Shown piece by piece: positions 1 to 8,210 of a DNA stretch of 64,000 nucleotides. The notes beneath the pieces were generated by a model that had not been told where the DNA came from, searched no databases, and saw nothing but the letters and a program-made list of their open reading frames with translations. Position 1 is the first letter of the stretch, and each line of letters begins with the position of its first letter. Where the stretch lies: NCBI RefSeq assembly GCF_019297835.1, contig NZ_CP079203.1, forward strand, positions 3,662,001-3,726,000, read 5' to 3'. A program made the position numbers and the translations under genes. Source of the DNA: Sphingomonas sanguinis (lineage in GTDB: Bacteria > Pseudomonadota > Alphaproteobacteria > Sphingomonadales > Sphingomonadaceae).

Positions 1-444
1 TCCCTCGCTGCACTCTTTGCCATTGAGACCTGGGGCCAACCCCTGGAGGATCTGGCAACACGAAATCTCCAAGTATATGCTTGGTACTGCGACGGCACGG
101 GCTGCGCAGACACGCCGCGGCGGTTTGCCGGCACAGTACAATTCGATACGGTCAGATCGAGTTTGCCTGCGGATACAAAGGCATTCGGGCCCGAGGGCTG
201 GACCGCCGTTCTCACTTGCAACGAGACGCGGGGACGGCTCGCCGCTTGCCGTATTGAGCCAGATTCGACAGCGACCGGTGAGGCAGCTGAGCATGCCTTA
301 GCACTGACGCGGCGTTTACATCTCAGATCAACCTCGGCAATTCGCAACAAGCGAGCCACAATCCTTCTAAGCATTACCTACTCGGCAGGAGAATGCGGGT
401 GGCAGTGCGTTCCTACCCCCGCGCCGCCCAGATTGCCGGGCTGA
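1..444 (+). CDS. C-terminal part of a TonB-C-like exported protein (5' truncated by window edge)
   Basis: Frame 1 is open from the first base to a TGA at 442-444, giving 147 residues with no start in the window, so this is probably the tail of a gene entering from the left. The middle reads like the C-terminal domain of TonB-like sphingomonad proteins: a VLTC...G.L..C strand pair followed by an alanine-rich helix and a final strand ending in ILLSITY. The partner of such a domain would be an outer-membrane receptor, but no energy-transducer N-terminus can be seen. Codon use is less GC3-rich than in the later genes, which fits the idea that 1-5340 is acquired DNA. It could also be an unrelated hypothetical protein; several in-frame cysteines give no further clue. 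Confidence 0.45.
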   Translation, partial: SLAALFAIETWGQPLEDLATRNLQVYAWYCDGTGCADTPRRFAGTVQFDTVRSSLPADTKAFGPEGWTAVLTCNETRGRLAACRIEPDSTATGEAAEHALALTRRLHLRSTSAIRNKRATILLSITYSAGECGWQCVPTPAPPRLPG

Positions 445-466
445 CTCGACGACAGCTAACCATCCA

Positions 467-566
467 AGACGGGCGTTTTTCCGACCAGCACGACGGCTTA
501 GGATACCCTGTTTCCAATATGAACGAATGGCAGAATTCGGAAAGCTTGCGAGACACACCCAATGGC
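467..566 (+). repeat. Imperfect ~100-bp direct repeat, copy A
   Basis: This stretch closely resembles 5041-5143 in the same orientation. Shared blocks include CGTTTTT, CGACCAGC, TAGGAT, TTCCAATATGAACGAATGG and CACCCAATG, with scattered substitutions and one-base indels between them. Translated on the minus strand, both copies give SIRSYWKQ-IL-RRAGRK, but no start or stop supports a gene. The two copies flank the KaiC/kinase operon and the 119-aa gene. The rest of 445-673 shows no gene; the kinase gene ends at 674. Confidence 0.7.
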
Positions 567-673
567 CGCAACTGGGTCTAGCTGGCTTTGGCGCACGGCA
601 CTAAGTCTGCCGGCGCACGCTGCAAATAAGCTGGTTTTCCCGGTCGACTTTTCAGCATCTTCGCTGTTCGGCA

Positions 674-3010
674 TCACTTCAGAACGTCTAATAGCGCCTC
701 GGCGAGCTCGCTGCTCCGAAACGGCTTAGTTATGCGGGGCACGGCAGGATCGATACCTTCCGCTTCGGCATAGCCCGACACGATCAGTGCTGGCAGCCCA
801 GGCTGAAGACCGTTGAGTGTCGTGACCAATTGAGCTCCGGTCATCCCCGCCATGAGATGATCGGTAACGAGGAGGTCCGGGACCAACCCGTCCCGCACCA
901 TCTGGAGGGCAGTTTCTCCCGAGGCCGCCTCGACCACGTCATAGCCGAAGTCGGAGAGCATGTGCGCCGTGCTCATCCGCACCAGGTCTTCGTCGTCGAC
1001 CAACAGTACCACTCCCCGCGCGTCGCTGCGCTCGACGGGCTGGGCCGATCGCTGCTCGGCTTCTGGAAGGTCGTGACCGACGCGCAGCCAGAGCGCGACC
1101 GCAGTCCCCTTGCCGACCTCGCTATCGATCGTCAACGCGCCGCCCAACTGTGCCGCCAACCCGTGCACCATCGACAGGCCCAGCCCGGTTCCTTTACCGA
1201 TCCCCTTGGTCGAGAAGAATGGTTCGACTGCGCGCGCCCGCGTCTGTTCATCCATACCCACCCCAGTGTCGCTGACGCTGATCCGCACATAATGGCCGCG
1301 TGACAGTCCGCGCCGTGGTTCGCGTACCGACTCGCGCGTCACTTTGATCGTCAGCGTTCCACCGTCAGGCATGGCATCGCGCGCGTTCACTGCCAAGTTA
1401 AGGAGCGCCATTTCCAGCTGGTTGGCATCCGCCTTCGCGAGCGGCAGATCGGGTGCGACCTGCAATTGCAGCGCGATCGTCGGCCCCAGCGTCGACCCGA
1501 TCAGGTCGAGCATCCCGTCAACAAGCTGCGGTACGTCCACGGCTATCGTCTGAAGCGGTTGGCGACGCGCGAACGCCAGGAGGCGCTGGACCAATGTTCG
1601 AGCACGCTCGGCCGACTGCAGCGCGCCATCGATCAGCCGTCGCTCACGTTCGGAGCCGAGCCCCTTGCGGTTCAAAAGATCAAGCGATCCGACGATCGGG
1701 GTAAGTAAATTGTTGAAGTCGTGCGCGACCCCGCCCGTCAAGCTGCCCATTGCCTCCATCTTCTGGCTCTGTCGCAAGGCTTCTTGTGCCGTCTCCAGTT
1801 CCGCTTCGCGCGCCTTGGCAAGGCTCAGATCACGTCCAACCGCGATGAAATTGGCGCCATCGGGTTCAGGGGCGACCGTCCATTCGATCCACTTCCAGTC
1901 GCCGTCGCGTGTGGCGATCCTGTTTTCGAACCGCGTCGGCTGCCCCGTATGCGACATTGTCTCGATCGCGGTGAGCGTCGGCTTTTCGTCGTCGGGGTGC
2001 ATGAAGGTGGCATAGCCCCGCGACAGCAGTTCCTCAGTGCTCCAACCCAGTACCCAGTTCCATGCGGGACTGACTGCGGACATCATCCCGCTATAATCGG
2101 CGCGCGCGAGCATATCTTGTGACAGGTTCCACAGCCGGTCGCGCTCTGCCGAGCGTGCGGCAACCTGCTCTTCCAGCGTTTCGTTCATATCTTGCAGGCG
2201 CAGTTCGGCATTCCGGCGTGCCGTGATGTCGTTGAACAGCACCGCAACGCGGCGGCTGGCGGGATCGCCGATACGAAAGGCATGGACGTCCCACCACCGA
2301 TTCAGCGTGGCGGAGCCTTCCTCGAGCCGGCCGGGAACACCCGTCGTCGCGATCTTCCCGTAGAAATCGAACCAATGCTGTTCATGGTCGGGCACGACCT
2401 CGCGAACGCGACGACCGGCCGGCTGGAAACCGGCCTGCTGCTCGAAGGCGGGGTTGGCTTCAATGAAGCGATAGTCGACCGGTCGGCCCGCATCGTCGAA
2501 GATCATGTCGATGATGCAGAAACCGACCTCGATATTCTCGAACAGAGTCCGGTAGCGCGCTTCGCTGTCCTGCAAGGCGACCAGCCGCGCGCGTGCGTCA
2601 TATTGACGGCGTCGCGCCCGCACCGCGGAGCGCACGATGCTGATCAGTGTTGTCGGATGAAAGGGGCGCTCCAGGAAGGTCACGTTGCCCAGCACTTCCA
2701 GATGTCGTGCGGCGGCGGGGTTGCGCTCCAGACCACCACCACGGCTTGTCAGCAGGATGAACGGCAGGTCGGACCATTCTTCCTGACCGCCAAGCCATTC
2801 CGACAGCACGGACAGGTTGCTGGTGGCGATCGCTTCCTCGGTCACGATGACAAGGGCCGCGCCCCGGTCGAGCTCGGCGACCAAGTGAGATAGGGAAGGG
2901 CAGACCGTGGTCTCGAGATGCGCCTCGGCCAGCATCGCGCTCGCCAGTGCGGCGTCGCGACCGCGCGGAGCCAGGACGAGCGCACGTTCCGAAACGGTCG
3001 ATCGCTTCAC
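674..3010 (-). CDS. Hybrid histidine kinase (pseudo-receiver, PAS-PAS, HisKA, HATPase, REC)
   Basis: A 778-residue soluble hybrid sensor kinase without transmembrane segments. The order is a receiver-like fold (about 10-130), two PAS domains (about 150-265 and 290-400), a HisKA helix with His430 in GGVAHDFNN, and an HATPase domain with the N box NARDAMPDGG (about 542-551), G1 DTGVGM (581-586) and G2 GKGTGLGLS. The C-terminal receiver (about 665-778) has the acidic pair VDDED and phospho-acceptor Asp717 in LLVTDHL. The N-terminal receiver-like part lacks a clear acceptor Asp in the right place, so it may be degenerate. Its ATG overlaps the stop of the upstream KaiC-like gene by 4 bases, so the two are co-translated and probably act together. 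The input signal is not evident; the PAS domains suggest a cytoplasmic redox, light or ligand cue. Confidence 0.9.
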   Translation of the reverse strand: MKRSTVSERALVLAPRGRDAALASAMLAEAHLETTVCPSLSHLVAELDRGAALVIVTEEAIATSNLSVLSEWLGGQEEWSDLPFILLTSRGGGLERNPAAARHLEVLGNVTFLERPFHPTTLISIVRSAVRARRRQYDARARLVALQDSEARYRTLFENIEVGFCIIDMIFDDAGRPVDYRFIEANPAFEQQAGFQPAGRRVREVVPDHEQHWFDFYGKIATTGVPGRLEEGSATLNRWWDVHAFRIGDPASRRVAVLFNDITARRNAELRLQDMNETLEEQVAARSAERDRLWNLSQDMLARADYSGMMSAVSPAWNWVLGWSTEELLSRGYATFMHPDDEKPTLTAIETMSHTGQPTRFENRIATRDGDWKWIEWTVAPEPDGANFIAVGRDLSLAKAREAELETAQEALRQSQKMEAMGSLTGGVAHDFNNLLTPIVGSLDLLNRKGLGSERERRLIDGALQSAERARTLVQRLLAFARRQPLQTIAVDVPQLVDGMLDLIGSTLGPTIALQLQVAPDLPLAKADANQLEMALLNLAVNARDAMPDGGTLTIKVTRESVREPRRGLSRGHYVRISVSDTGVGMDEQTRARAVEPFFSTKGIGKGTGLGLSMVHGLAAQLGGALTIDSEVGKGTAVALWLRVGHDLPEAEQRSAQPVERSDARGVVLLVDDEDLVRMSTAHMLSDFGYDVVEAASGETALQMVRDGLVPDLLVTDHLMAGMTGAQLVTTLNGLQPGLPALIVSGYAEAEGIDPAVPRITKPFRSSELAEALLDVLK

Positions 3011-4494
3011 GCGTCGTCGCCGTCCAGAAGATCGTTCACGCCGTGCAGCGTCGGCACGCCCCGCAACACGCCCTGGAACTTGGTCAACGGTTCCCCGAGC
3101 GTGATCCCGGTGCCGCCGATCCGATATTCGCGGATCGTGTTCTCATGGGGGCCGGTGCGCTTCTTCACGATCGAAATGGCGCGACGAACCCGACCCAGCG
3201 CCTCGAAATAGCGCAGCAGGATGACCGTATCGGCCAGATAAGTCACGTCGACCGGCGTCTTCATGTCACCGACCAGCCCGTGCTGTGCGACCGTCAGGAA
3301 GGTCGTCGCGCCCTGTCGATTGAGATATTGCAGCAGTTCGTGGAGGTGCAGGATCAGCGCCTGCTCGCCCGGCATCGCCGCCTGATAGCCATTGAGACTA
3401 TCCACTACGACCGTCTTGGCGCCATATTGCTCGACGCAGTTTCGGACACGGGCTGAGAATTCGCCGGGCGAGAGTTCGGCGGCGTCCACCTGTTGCAGCA
3501 GCAGCTTGCCGTCGTCGATCATCGCCTGGAGATCGATGCCCAGACCCAGCGCGCGCTGGATCAGTAGCCCGACTTCCTCGTCGAACACGAACATCGCGGC
3601 GCTCTCGCCGCGTGCCACCGCCGTCTCGATGAAGGTCAATGCTATAGAGCTCTTGCCTGTTCCGGCGGGACCCAGCACCAATACGCTTGAGCCGCGCTCG
3701 ACCCCACCGCCAAGCAACTGGTTCAGTTCAGTCGAATGGGTGGTCAGCATGTCGCGGGGGAAGCTAACTCGGTGCTCGGACGACACCAGGCGCGGAAAGA
3801 CGTGGACGCCACCCGTCTCGATCGTCGCGTCGTGATGGCCGCCACGGAACCGACGGCCGCGATATTTGACGACGCGAATCCGCCGGCGCTCCGCGCCATA
3901 TTCGGGGGCGAGTTCCTCCAGTCGGATCACGCCGTGCGCCACCGAGTGAACGGTCTTGTCGTTGGTATCAGTGGTCAGGTCGTCGAGCATCAGCACCGTC
4001 GCCTGGCTTTTCGCAAAATAATGCTTGAGCGCCAGGATCTGTCGCCGGTAGCGCAGCGAACTCTGCGCGAGCAGGCGGATTTCGGATAGGCTGTCGACGA
4101 CGACGCGGTCGGGCTTTACCCGCTCGAACGCCTCGAAGATGCGCTTCGTGGTCTCGCCCAACTCTAGATCGGAGGAATATAGTAGGCTCTGCTGCTGGTC
4201 TTCGTCGAGCAGGTTTTCCGGGGGGATCAGTTCATATAGTTCGACCCCGGCAAGGTCCCAGCCATGCGACCGCGCGGAGGCGCGCAGTTCGTCCTCGGTT
4301 TCCGACAGCGTTACATACAGGCAGCGTTCACCCGCCGCCGCTCCGGTCATCAGGAACTGAAGCGCGATCGTCGTCTTGCCAGTACCTGGGTTGCCTTCGA
4401 GAAGAAACGTCCGCGCCCGTTCCAGCCCGCCCTTGAGTACGTCGTCCAAGCCTCTCGTGCCGGTGGAGGCATCGTCTGTCGCGAAAGAAGGCAA
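3007..4494 (-). CDS. KaiC-like double RecA-fold ATPase
   Basis: A 495-residue protein with two tandem KaiC domains. The first has Walker A GNPGTGKTT (34-42) and Walker B VVVDSLSE; the second has Walker A GPAGTGKSS (275-283), a FVFDEE acidic pair and Walker B VVVDSLN. This is the size and order of KaiC CI-CII, but no kaiA or kaiB is present in the window. Proteobacterial KaiC relatives paired with PAS histidine kinases are known and are generally linked to signalling or stress rather than a true clock. The start is TTG at 4494, preceded by GGGAGA at a 6-base spacing; no in-frame ATG precedes it. It is the first gene of a two-gene operon with the kinase. A near-consensus EcfG-type promoter lies about 80 bases upstream. 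Confidence 0.9.
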   Translation of the reverse strand: MPSFATDDASTGTRGLDDVLKGGLERARTFLLEGNPGTGKTTIALQFLMTGAAAGERCLYVTLSETEDELRASARSHGWDLAGVELYELIPPENLLDEDQQQSLLYSSDLELGETTKRIFEAFERVKPDRVVVDSLSEIRLLAQSSLRYRRQILALKHYFAKSQATVLMLDDLTTDTNDKTVHSVAHGVIRLEELAPEYGAERRRIRVVKYRGRRFRGGHHDATIETGGVHVFPRLVSSEHRVSFPRDMLTTHSTELNQLLGGGVERGSSVLVLGPAGTGKSSIALTFIETAVARGESAAMFVFDEEVGLLIQRALGLGIDLQAMIDDGKLLLQQVDAAELSPGEFSARVRNCVEQYGAKTVVVDSLNGYQAAMPGEQALILHLHELLQYLNRQGATTFLTVAQHGLVGDMKTPVDVTYLADTVILLRYFEALGRVRRAISIVKKRTGPHENTIREYRIGGTGITLGEPLTKFQGVLRGVPTLHGVNDLLDGDDA

Positions 4495-4575
4495 ACCAAT
4501 TCTCCCAGATGGCGCCGTTTCACCAGCGCACGTAACCTCGCCACCTATCGCTGGTGACGTCCGCTTGTCCTTATC

Positions 4576-4601
4576 AGCGATCTAGGTGGGAGACATGTTC
4601 C
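4576..4601 (-). promoter_or_regulatory. Possible EcfG-type (general stress) promoter for the KaiC/kinase operon
   Basis: On the minus strand GGAAC is followed after exactly 17 bases by CGCT. The alphaproteobacterial EcfG consensus is GGAAC-N16/17-CGTT, so there is one mismatch in the -10 element. The position, about 80 bases before the TTG start of the KaiC-like gene, is suitable. This is an inference from a short motif. Confidence 0.3.
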
Positions 4602-4627
4602 CGCAACGGGTCAGCACGACACGACCA

Positions 4628-4987
4628 TCATTGATGGCGCAGGGTCTTTTCAAAACCTTCGTTCGCCTTCGTCATTTTGACGAGCTTTCGCAGATAGGTA
4701 CGAACATGCCGATCAAACCGAATATCGTCATTCACACCCGTCGCGGGATATTCGTCCTGACCGATCAACGCCTTGAGGCAGGCGGTGAGCGCGGTCTGGT
4801 CGTTCGTACAGTCATCGCTTTTGAGCGTGCGGCACGCCCATGCCTCGGCCGCGGCCTTGTCGAAATCATCCTGAGCTTCGTAGCCGCGCCTATCGGCCGC
4901 GGCTTGATCCAGTCGCGATGCCTCGTAACGGCGTTCCAGACATTTGCGGACCAATGCCGCATCCCAAGATTTTACCGGATCCGTCAT
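4628..4987 (-). CDS. Hypothetical protein, 119 aa
   Basis: I do not recognise this protein. The start is the ATG at 4987, because GGGGGAC lies 6 bases upstream; the frame stays open further 5' to 5200 but that extension runs through the ~100-bp repeat and has no good ribosome-binding site. The product is charged, largely helical in appearance and without a signal peptide or membrane segment, with four cysteines (including CLERR, CRTLK, CTND and CLKAL). It reads toward the KaiC-like gene on the same strand, with about 130 bases between them, so it could be part of the same acquired module but is probably separately transcribed. Confidence 0.55.
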   Translation of the reverse strand: MTDPVKSWDAALVRKCLERRYEASRLDQAAADRRGYEAQDDFDKAAAEAWACRTLKSDDCTNDQTALTACLKALIGQDEYPATGVNDDIRFDRHVRTYLRKLVKMTKANEGFEKTLRHQ

Positions 4988-5040
4988 TCTTGTCCCCCAA
5001 TCGGTCCGACGCGATGGGACCCTGTAGTCCGCTTTCCACC

Positions 5041-5143
5041 CACGCCGGACGTTTTTCGACCAGCGCGGCGGCGTAGGATGCGCTGCTTCCAATATGAACG
5101 AATGGAAGAATACAGGAAGCTGGTGAGGCGCACCCAATGACCG
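5041..5143 (+). repeat. Imperfect ~100-bp direct repeat, copy B
   Basis: This is the second copy of the element at 467-566, in the same orientation and lying immediately upstream of the 119-aa gene. Similarity appears to continue weakly to the left of the core. It may be a duplicated upstream region or a relic of recombination. No coding function is supported. Confidence 0.7.
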
Positions 5144-5244
5144 ATTGTGGGCCATATCGTTGAAAGCTCTCGCAACCGAACTGCTATATGGAGGGTACAA
5201 AACGGATGAGCCATCTCCAGCTGCTAAATATTTTTCACATTAAT

Positions 5245-5340
5245 TGTGGGGAGAAATGTGGGGAGAGTAGCTGCGCTGCCAAGAATATCATTTGACCTCA
5301 AGCCTTTAACTGGAGAGTCGAGATCCCTCCCTCTCCGCCA
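5245..5340 (+). other. Probable attachment-site remnant (tRNA-Ser 3' end plus integrase arm-like repeats)
   Basis: Bases 5325-5340 read CCCTCCCTCTCCGCCA, which matches the 3' half of the T-stem, the acceptor strand, discriminator and CCA of bacterial tRNA-Ser. The preceding bases (5313-5324) look like a decayed T-arm. Nothing upstream forms the rest of a tRNA, so it is a fragment. Two tandem copies of TGTGGGGAGA lie at 5245-5254 and 5257-5266 (12-base period), resembling arm-type sites of tyrosine integrases. Together they suggest the distal junction of an element integrated at the 3' end of a tRNA-Ser gene lying left of the window. No gene is seen between 4988 and 5433. Confidence 0.45.
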
Positions 5341-5433
5341 TTTACCTCGCTAACGTATTGATATTGGGCCGTTTTCCTCGCGCCCTGTTGGCTGGCCCAC
5401 GACTGGGCCGACAACGCGCGGGTGAGGGAGTGC

Positions 5434-6264
5434 TTAGGCGTCCAGCCAATCCGCCGTGATCTCACCGCTATGCCCTTCCGGCGCCAGTGCGGCGCGGAGG
5501 GCTTCGAGCAGGGGCGGGAGTCCCTGCATGAAGGCATAGGGCGGATTGACGATGAAAAGGCCCGCGCCGTTATAGATGCCGGGCTGATCGGCATCGTACA
5601 GCCAATGCTCGACGACCAGGAATTTCGGGATGCCGAGCTTGCGCAAGTCGTATTTCCACCGCTGGTGCGTCGCGCGGTCCTTCAGCGGATACCAGATGAC
5701 CGTCACGCCATGCGCCCATTTGCGGTGCGCGGAGGCGAGGGTGGCGGTGATGCGGGCGCGTTCGTCGGTCTGCTCGTATGGCGGATCGACCACCACCACG
5801 CCGCGCGGCGTACGGGTCGGCAGCATCGCCAGCCAAAGCTCATAGGCATCGCGTTCGTGCACGGCCGCAGACGTGCCGCGCATCACGCCGCGTAAGGTAC
5901 GCGCGTCCTCCGGGTGCTTTTCGTTGAGGATCAGCATGTCCTGGGCGCGCAGGAGCTGCGCCAGGAACTGCGGCGAGCCGGGATAAAGATGCGGCTCCGG
6001 CCCGTCATTCACCGCCCGGACGGCGGCGCGATACTCGTCCAGCAAGGGATTCGCGTCGGCAAAGGCGCGCACCACGCCCTGTGCGGCTTCGCCGGTGCGT
6101 TGGGCCTGATCGCCGCCCAGGTCATAGAGCCCGCAACCGGCATGGGTGTCGATCAGGGTCAACGCCCCTTCTTTCTGCTGCAAGGCCCGGACAAGGGCGA
6201 TCAGCAGGCTGTGCTTCACGACGTCGGCGCTGTTGCCCGCATGGAAGGAGTGGCGATAATTCAT
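5434..6264 (-). CDS. rlmJ: 23S rRNA (adenine(2030)-N6)-methyltransferase RlmJ
   Basis: A 276-residue S-adenosylmethionine-dependent methyltransferase expected to make m6A2030 in 23S rRNA. Family hallmarks are the N-terminal MNYRHSFHAGN, the SAM-binding DTHAGCGLYD (39-48) and the catalytic DPPY (160-163). Length is usual for RlmJ. It appears monocistronic; its start lies next to a 160-base gap before the pseudouridine synthase gene, which reads the same way. It is the first housekeeping gene to the right of the putative integration junction. Confidence 0.92.
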   Translation of the reverse strand: MNYRHSFHAGNSADVVKHSLLIALVRALQQKEGALTLIDTHAGCGLYDLGGDQAQRTGEAAQGVVRAFADANPLLDEYRAAVRAVNDGPEPHLYPGSPQFLAQLLRAQDMLILNEKHPEDARTLRGVMRGTSAAVHERDAYELWLAMLPTRTPRGVVVVDPPYEQTDERARITATLASAHRKWAHGVTVIWYPLKDRATHQRWKYDLRKLGIPKFLVVEHWLYDADQPGIYNGAGLFIVNPPYAFMQGLPPLLEALRAALAPEGHSGEITADWLDA

Positions 6265-6424
6265 GGAAATCCAAAACCCTGCCGATTGGCCATTGTACGA
6301 GCATGTCGATGGAGACGCGCTGTCCGCAGCGAAACCTCAAATCAGCTTTCGCGCGCGGCGGCAACCGATCGCGGCGACAGCCATGATCCGCAATCCCGCT
6401 AGCCCATTTGCCCGTCAGACTTCG

Positions 6425-7006
6425 TTATCGGCCAGACGGGCCGCCGGTGGCCTTGCCCGGTACGGCAACCTCCTCGAACTGGCCCTGTTCGATCCCAGCG
6501 ACAGACCAGTCGCCGATCGACCAGCGGACCAGGCGCAGCGTCGGCAAGCCGACCGCCGCCGTCATGCGGCGCACCTGACGGTTGCGTCCTTCGCGGATGG
6601 TGATCTTCAGCCAGCTGTCGGGGATGAGCTTGCGCTGACGGATCGGCGGATTGCGCGGCCACAGCTCGGGCGCATCGATACGCGCCACATCGGCCGGTAG
6701 CGTCATGCCATCGTTGAGCCGGACGCCCCGGCGCAGGGGCTCCAGTTCCTGTTCCTGCGGATCGCCCTCGACCTGTACGAGATAGGTCTTGGGCATCTTG
6801 AAACGCGGATCGGCAATGCGCGCCTGCAGCCGTCCGTCGTCGCATAGCAACAGCAGGCCCTCGCTGTCGCGATCCAGCCTTCCGGCGGGATAGACGCCCT
6901 TCACCGTGATGAAGTCCGACAAGGTCGACCGAACCGTCGGCGATCCGCGGTCCGTGAATTGCGACAGGACCCCAAAGGGTTTGTTGAACAGGAGCAGCCG
7001 GGCCAT
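6425..7006 (-). CDS. Pseudouridine synthase, RsuA/RluB/RluE family
   Basis: A 193-residue enzyme with the start [17 protein letters not shown] and the catalytic motif [13 protein letters not shown], in which Asp45 is the nucleophile. The C-terminal [11 protein letters not shown] is the RNA-facing motif of the family. There is no S4 domain, and the short length fits the RluE branch (pseudouridine 2457 of 23S rRNA), so that is the likeliest activity. The frame extends upstream to 7519 but that part is low-complexity shadow. An alternative ATG at 7036 adds ten residues, with GGAAG too close to it. Confidence 0.85.
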   Translation of the reverse strand: MARLLLFNKPFGVLSQFTDRGSPTVRSTLSDFITVKGVYPAGRLDRDSEGLLLLCDDGRLQARIADPRFKMPKTYLVQVEGDPQEQELEPLRRGVRLNDGMTLPADVARIDAPELWPRNPPIRQRKLIPDSWLKITIREGRNRQVRRMTAAVGLPTLRLVRWSIGDWSVAGIEQGQFEEVAVPGKATGGPSGR

Positions 7007-7362
7007 CCCGCGCTCATAGCGCTGGGCCACGGCCATGTCTTCCGGCGCTTGCCGCGGCGAACGACCGCCTTTGAACCGTGCCGGACCGTTGAGTTCCCAA
7101 CGACGGTCAGTCCAGGCCTTCTCTGACCGTCGATCCCTATGATCTGGTCCGTCGGCAGGACGGTCCTTTGGCGCCAAGGGCAAATCTCGGCTGGTCCGAT
7201 CCGGTCGGGCAGCGGCAACCGGACGGCGCTGGAGGCGGGCGTTCTCAGTCCCTTCATCAGGCGCAGCAGATCCCCTCTCGACCCGCGTGACGGAGCGGCA
7301 GGTCGACGGAAGACGCAATAAACGAGAGCGACGGAGGCGCTCGCCCCCTGAGGGGGATGGCG
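7007..7362. other. Intergenic region with a perfect 10-bp inverted repeat
   Basis: No convincing gene is seen in this 356-base gap. It contains CGACGGTCAG at 7101-7110 and its exact complement at 7123-7132, with a 12-base loop, in the upstream region of the pseudouridine synthase gene. A shorter CCCCC-TGA-GGGGG hairpin lies at 7344-7356, just past the stop of the small ORF on the minus strand, and could end transcription of the SDR operon, although it has no T-tract. Confidence 0.5.
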
Positions 7363-7461
7363 TTACTTGGCGAACTCGGCGTCGAGGTTGGCCGGGACCT
7401 TGTCGTTGATCTGGTCCGGCGAATATTGCTGAATGTCCTTCAGCGTCATGCTGCGGGCCAT
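7363..7461 (-). CDS. Small ORF (32 aa) in frame behind the SDR stop codon
   Basis: ATG at 7461 opens a 32-residue frame ending at TAA 7363. It is in the same frame as the preceding SDR gene: the SDR amber stop TAG (7468-7470) is followed by two sense codons and then this ATG. It may be a real short protein, the 3' scar of a deleted gene, or an extension joined to the SDR by amber read-through. The sequence (starting [17 protein letters not shown]) looks protein-like, with no repeats or rare residues. No function is recognised. Confidence 0.35.
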   Translation of the reverse strand: MARSMTLKDIQQYSPDQINDKVPANLDAEFAK

Positions 7462-7467
7462 TTGTGC

Positions 7468-8208
7468 CTACGCCGTCTTCTGGCGCAGCGGTTCGATGCG
7501 CAGGTTGACGATGTCGCAATTCGCGGAACGGGTCAGCACGAACAGGATCGCGTCCGCGACATGCTCGGCGGGCAGCATCCGGCCGTCAGCGATGGCGTCC
7601 TGTTTTTCGTCGTCGCTGCATTCCTGCATCTCGGTGTCGACCGATCCGGGCTGGATCACGCTGACGCGGATGCGTTTGTCGGCCACTTCCTTGCGCAGCG
7701 TTTCGGCAAAGGCCTGGATGCCCGCCTTGGTCGCGGCATAGACGCTTTCGCCCGCCGCCTTGATCTCGGCGCTGATCGATCCGACGAACAGCAGGTGGCC
7801 GCCGTCGCCCTGTTCCTCCATGCGCAGGATCGCGGCGCGTGCGCAGGCGAGATAGCCGGTCAGATTGGCGTCGATGACATAGCGCCAGTCGGCATCCTCC
7901 ATCTCATGGATGGGCTGGGCGCCCAGCGCGGCGCAGGCGACGAGGATGTCGATCCCGCCCAGCCGCGCGTCGACCTGTGCGAAGACCTGTTCGATACCGT
8001 CCGGACTGGCGGCGTCGGCGGCGATGCCCGTGACCTCGCCCTCGATCCCCGCCAGCGCCTCGTCCAGCGTCTCCTGATGTCGCCCGAAGGTCAGCAGGCG
8101 TGCACCCTCGGCCGCCAGCGCCCTCAATGTGGCGCGGCCGATGCCGGTGGTGCCGCCGGTCAGCAGGATGCGCTTGCCGGACAAGGAAAGGGTGCGGCTG
8201 TCGGTCAT
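7468..8208 (-). CDS. SDR-family NAD(P)-dependent oxidoreductase
   Basis: A 246-residue classical short-chain dehydrogenase. The nucleotide-binding TGGTTGIG lies near residue 17, the helix-alpha4 Asn is in IDANLTGY, the catalytic Ser is in VGSIS, and Tyr-x-x-x-Lys is in VYAATKAG. The substrate is unknown, and the lack of a membrane segment places it in the cytoplasm. The start is the ATG at 8208, only 2 bases after the stop of the 740-aa gene, so both are one operon. That operon includes or follows the MFS carrier gene, suggesting oxidation of an imported sugar or polyol. The longer upstream frame is a shadow. Confidence 0.88.
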   Translation of the reverse strand: MTDSRTLSLSGKRILLTGGTTGIGRATLRALAAEGARLLTFGRHQETLDEALAGIEGEVTGIAADAASPDGIEQVFAQVDARLGGIDILVACAALGAQPIHEMEDADWRYVIDANLTGYLACARAAILRMEEQGDGGHLLFVGSISAEIKAAGESVYAATKAGIQAFAETLRKEVADKRIRVSVIQPGSVDTEMQECSDDEKQDAIADGRMLPAEHVADAILFVLTRSANCDIVNLRIEPLRQKTA

Positions 8209-8210
8209 GG

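Noticed and set aside
5313..5340. A functional tRNA-Ser
   Set aside because: Only the 3' part is present; no D-arm, anticodon arm or 5' acceptor strand can be drawn upstream.
6425..7519. Full 364-residue version of the pseudouridine synthase
   Set aside because: The first 170 residues are Arg/Pro-rich shadow and cross a hairpin; family proteins start at MARLLLFNK.
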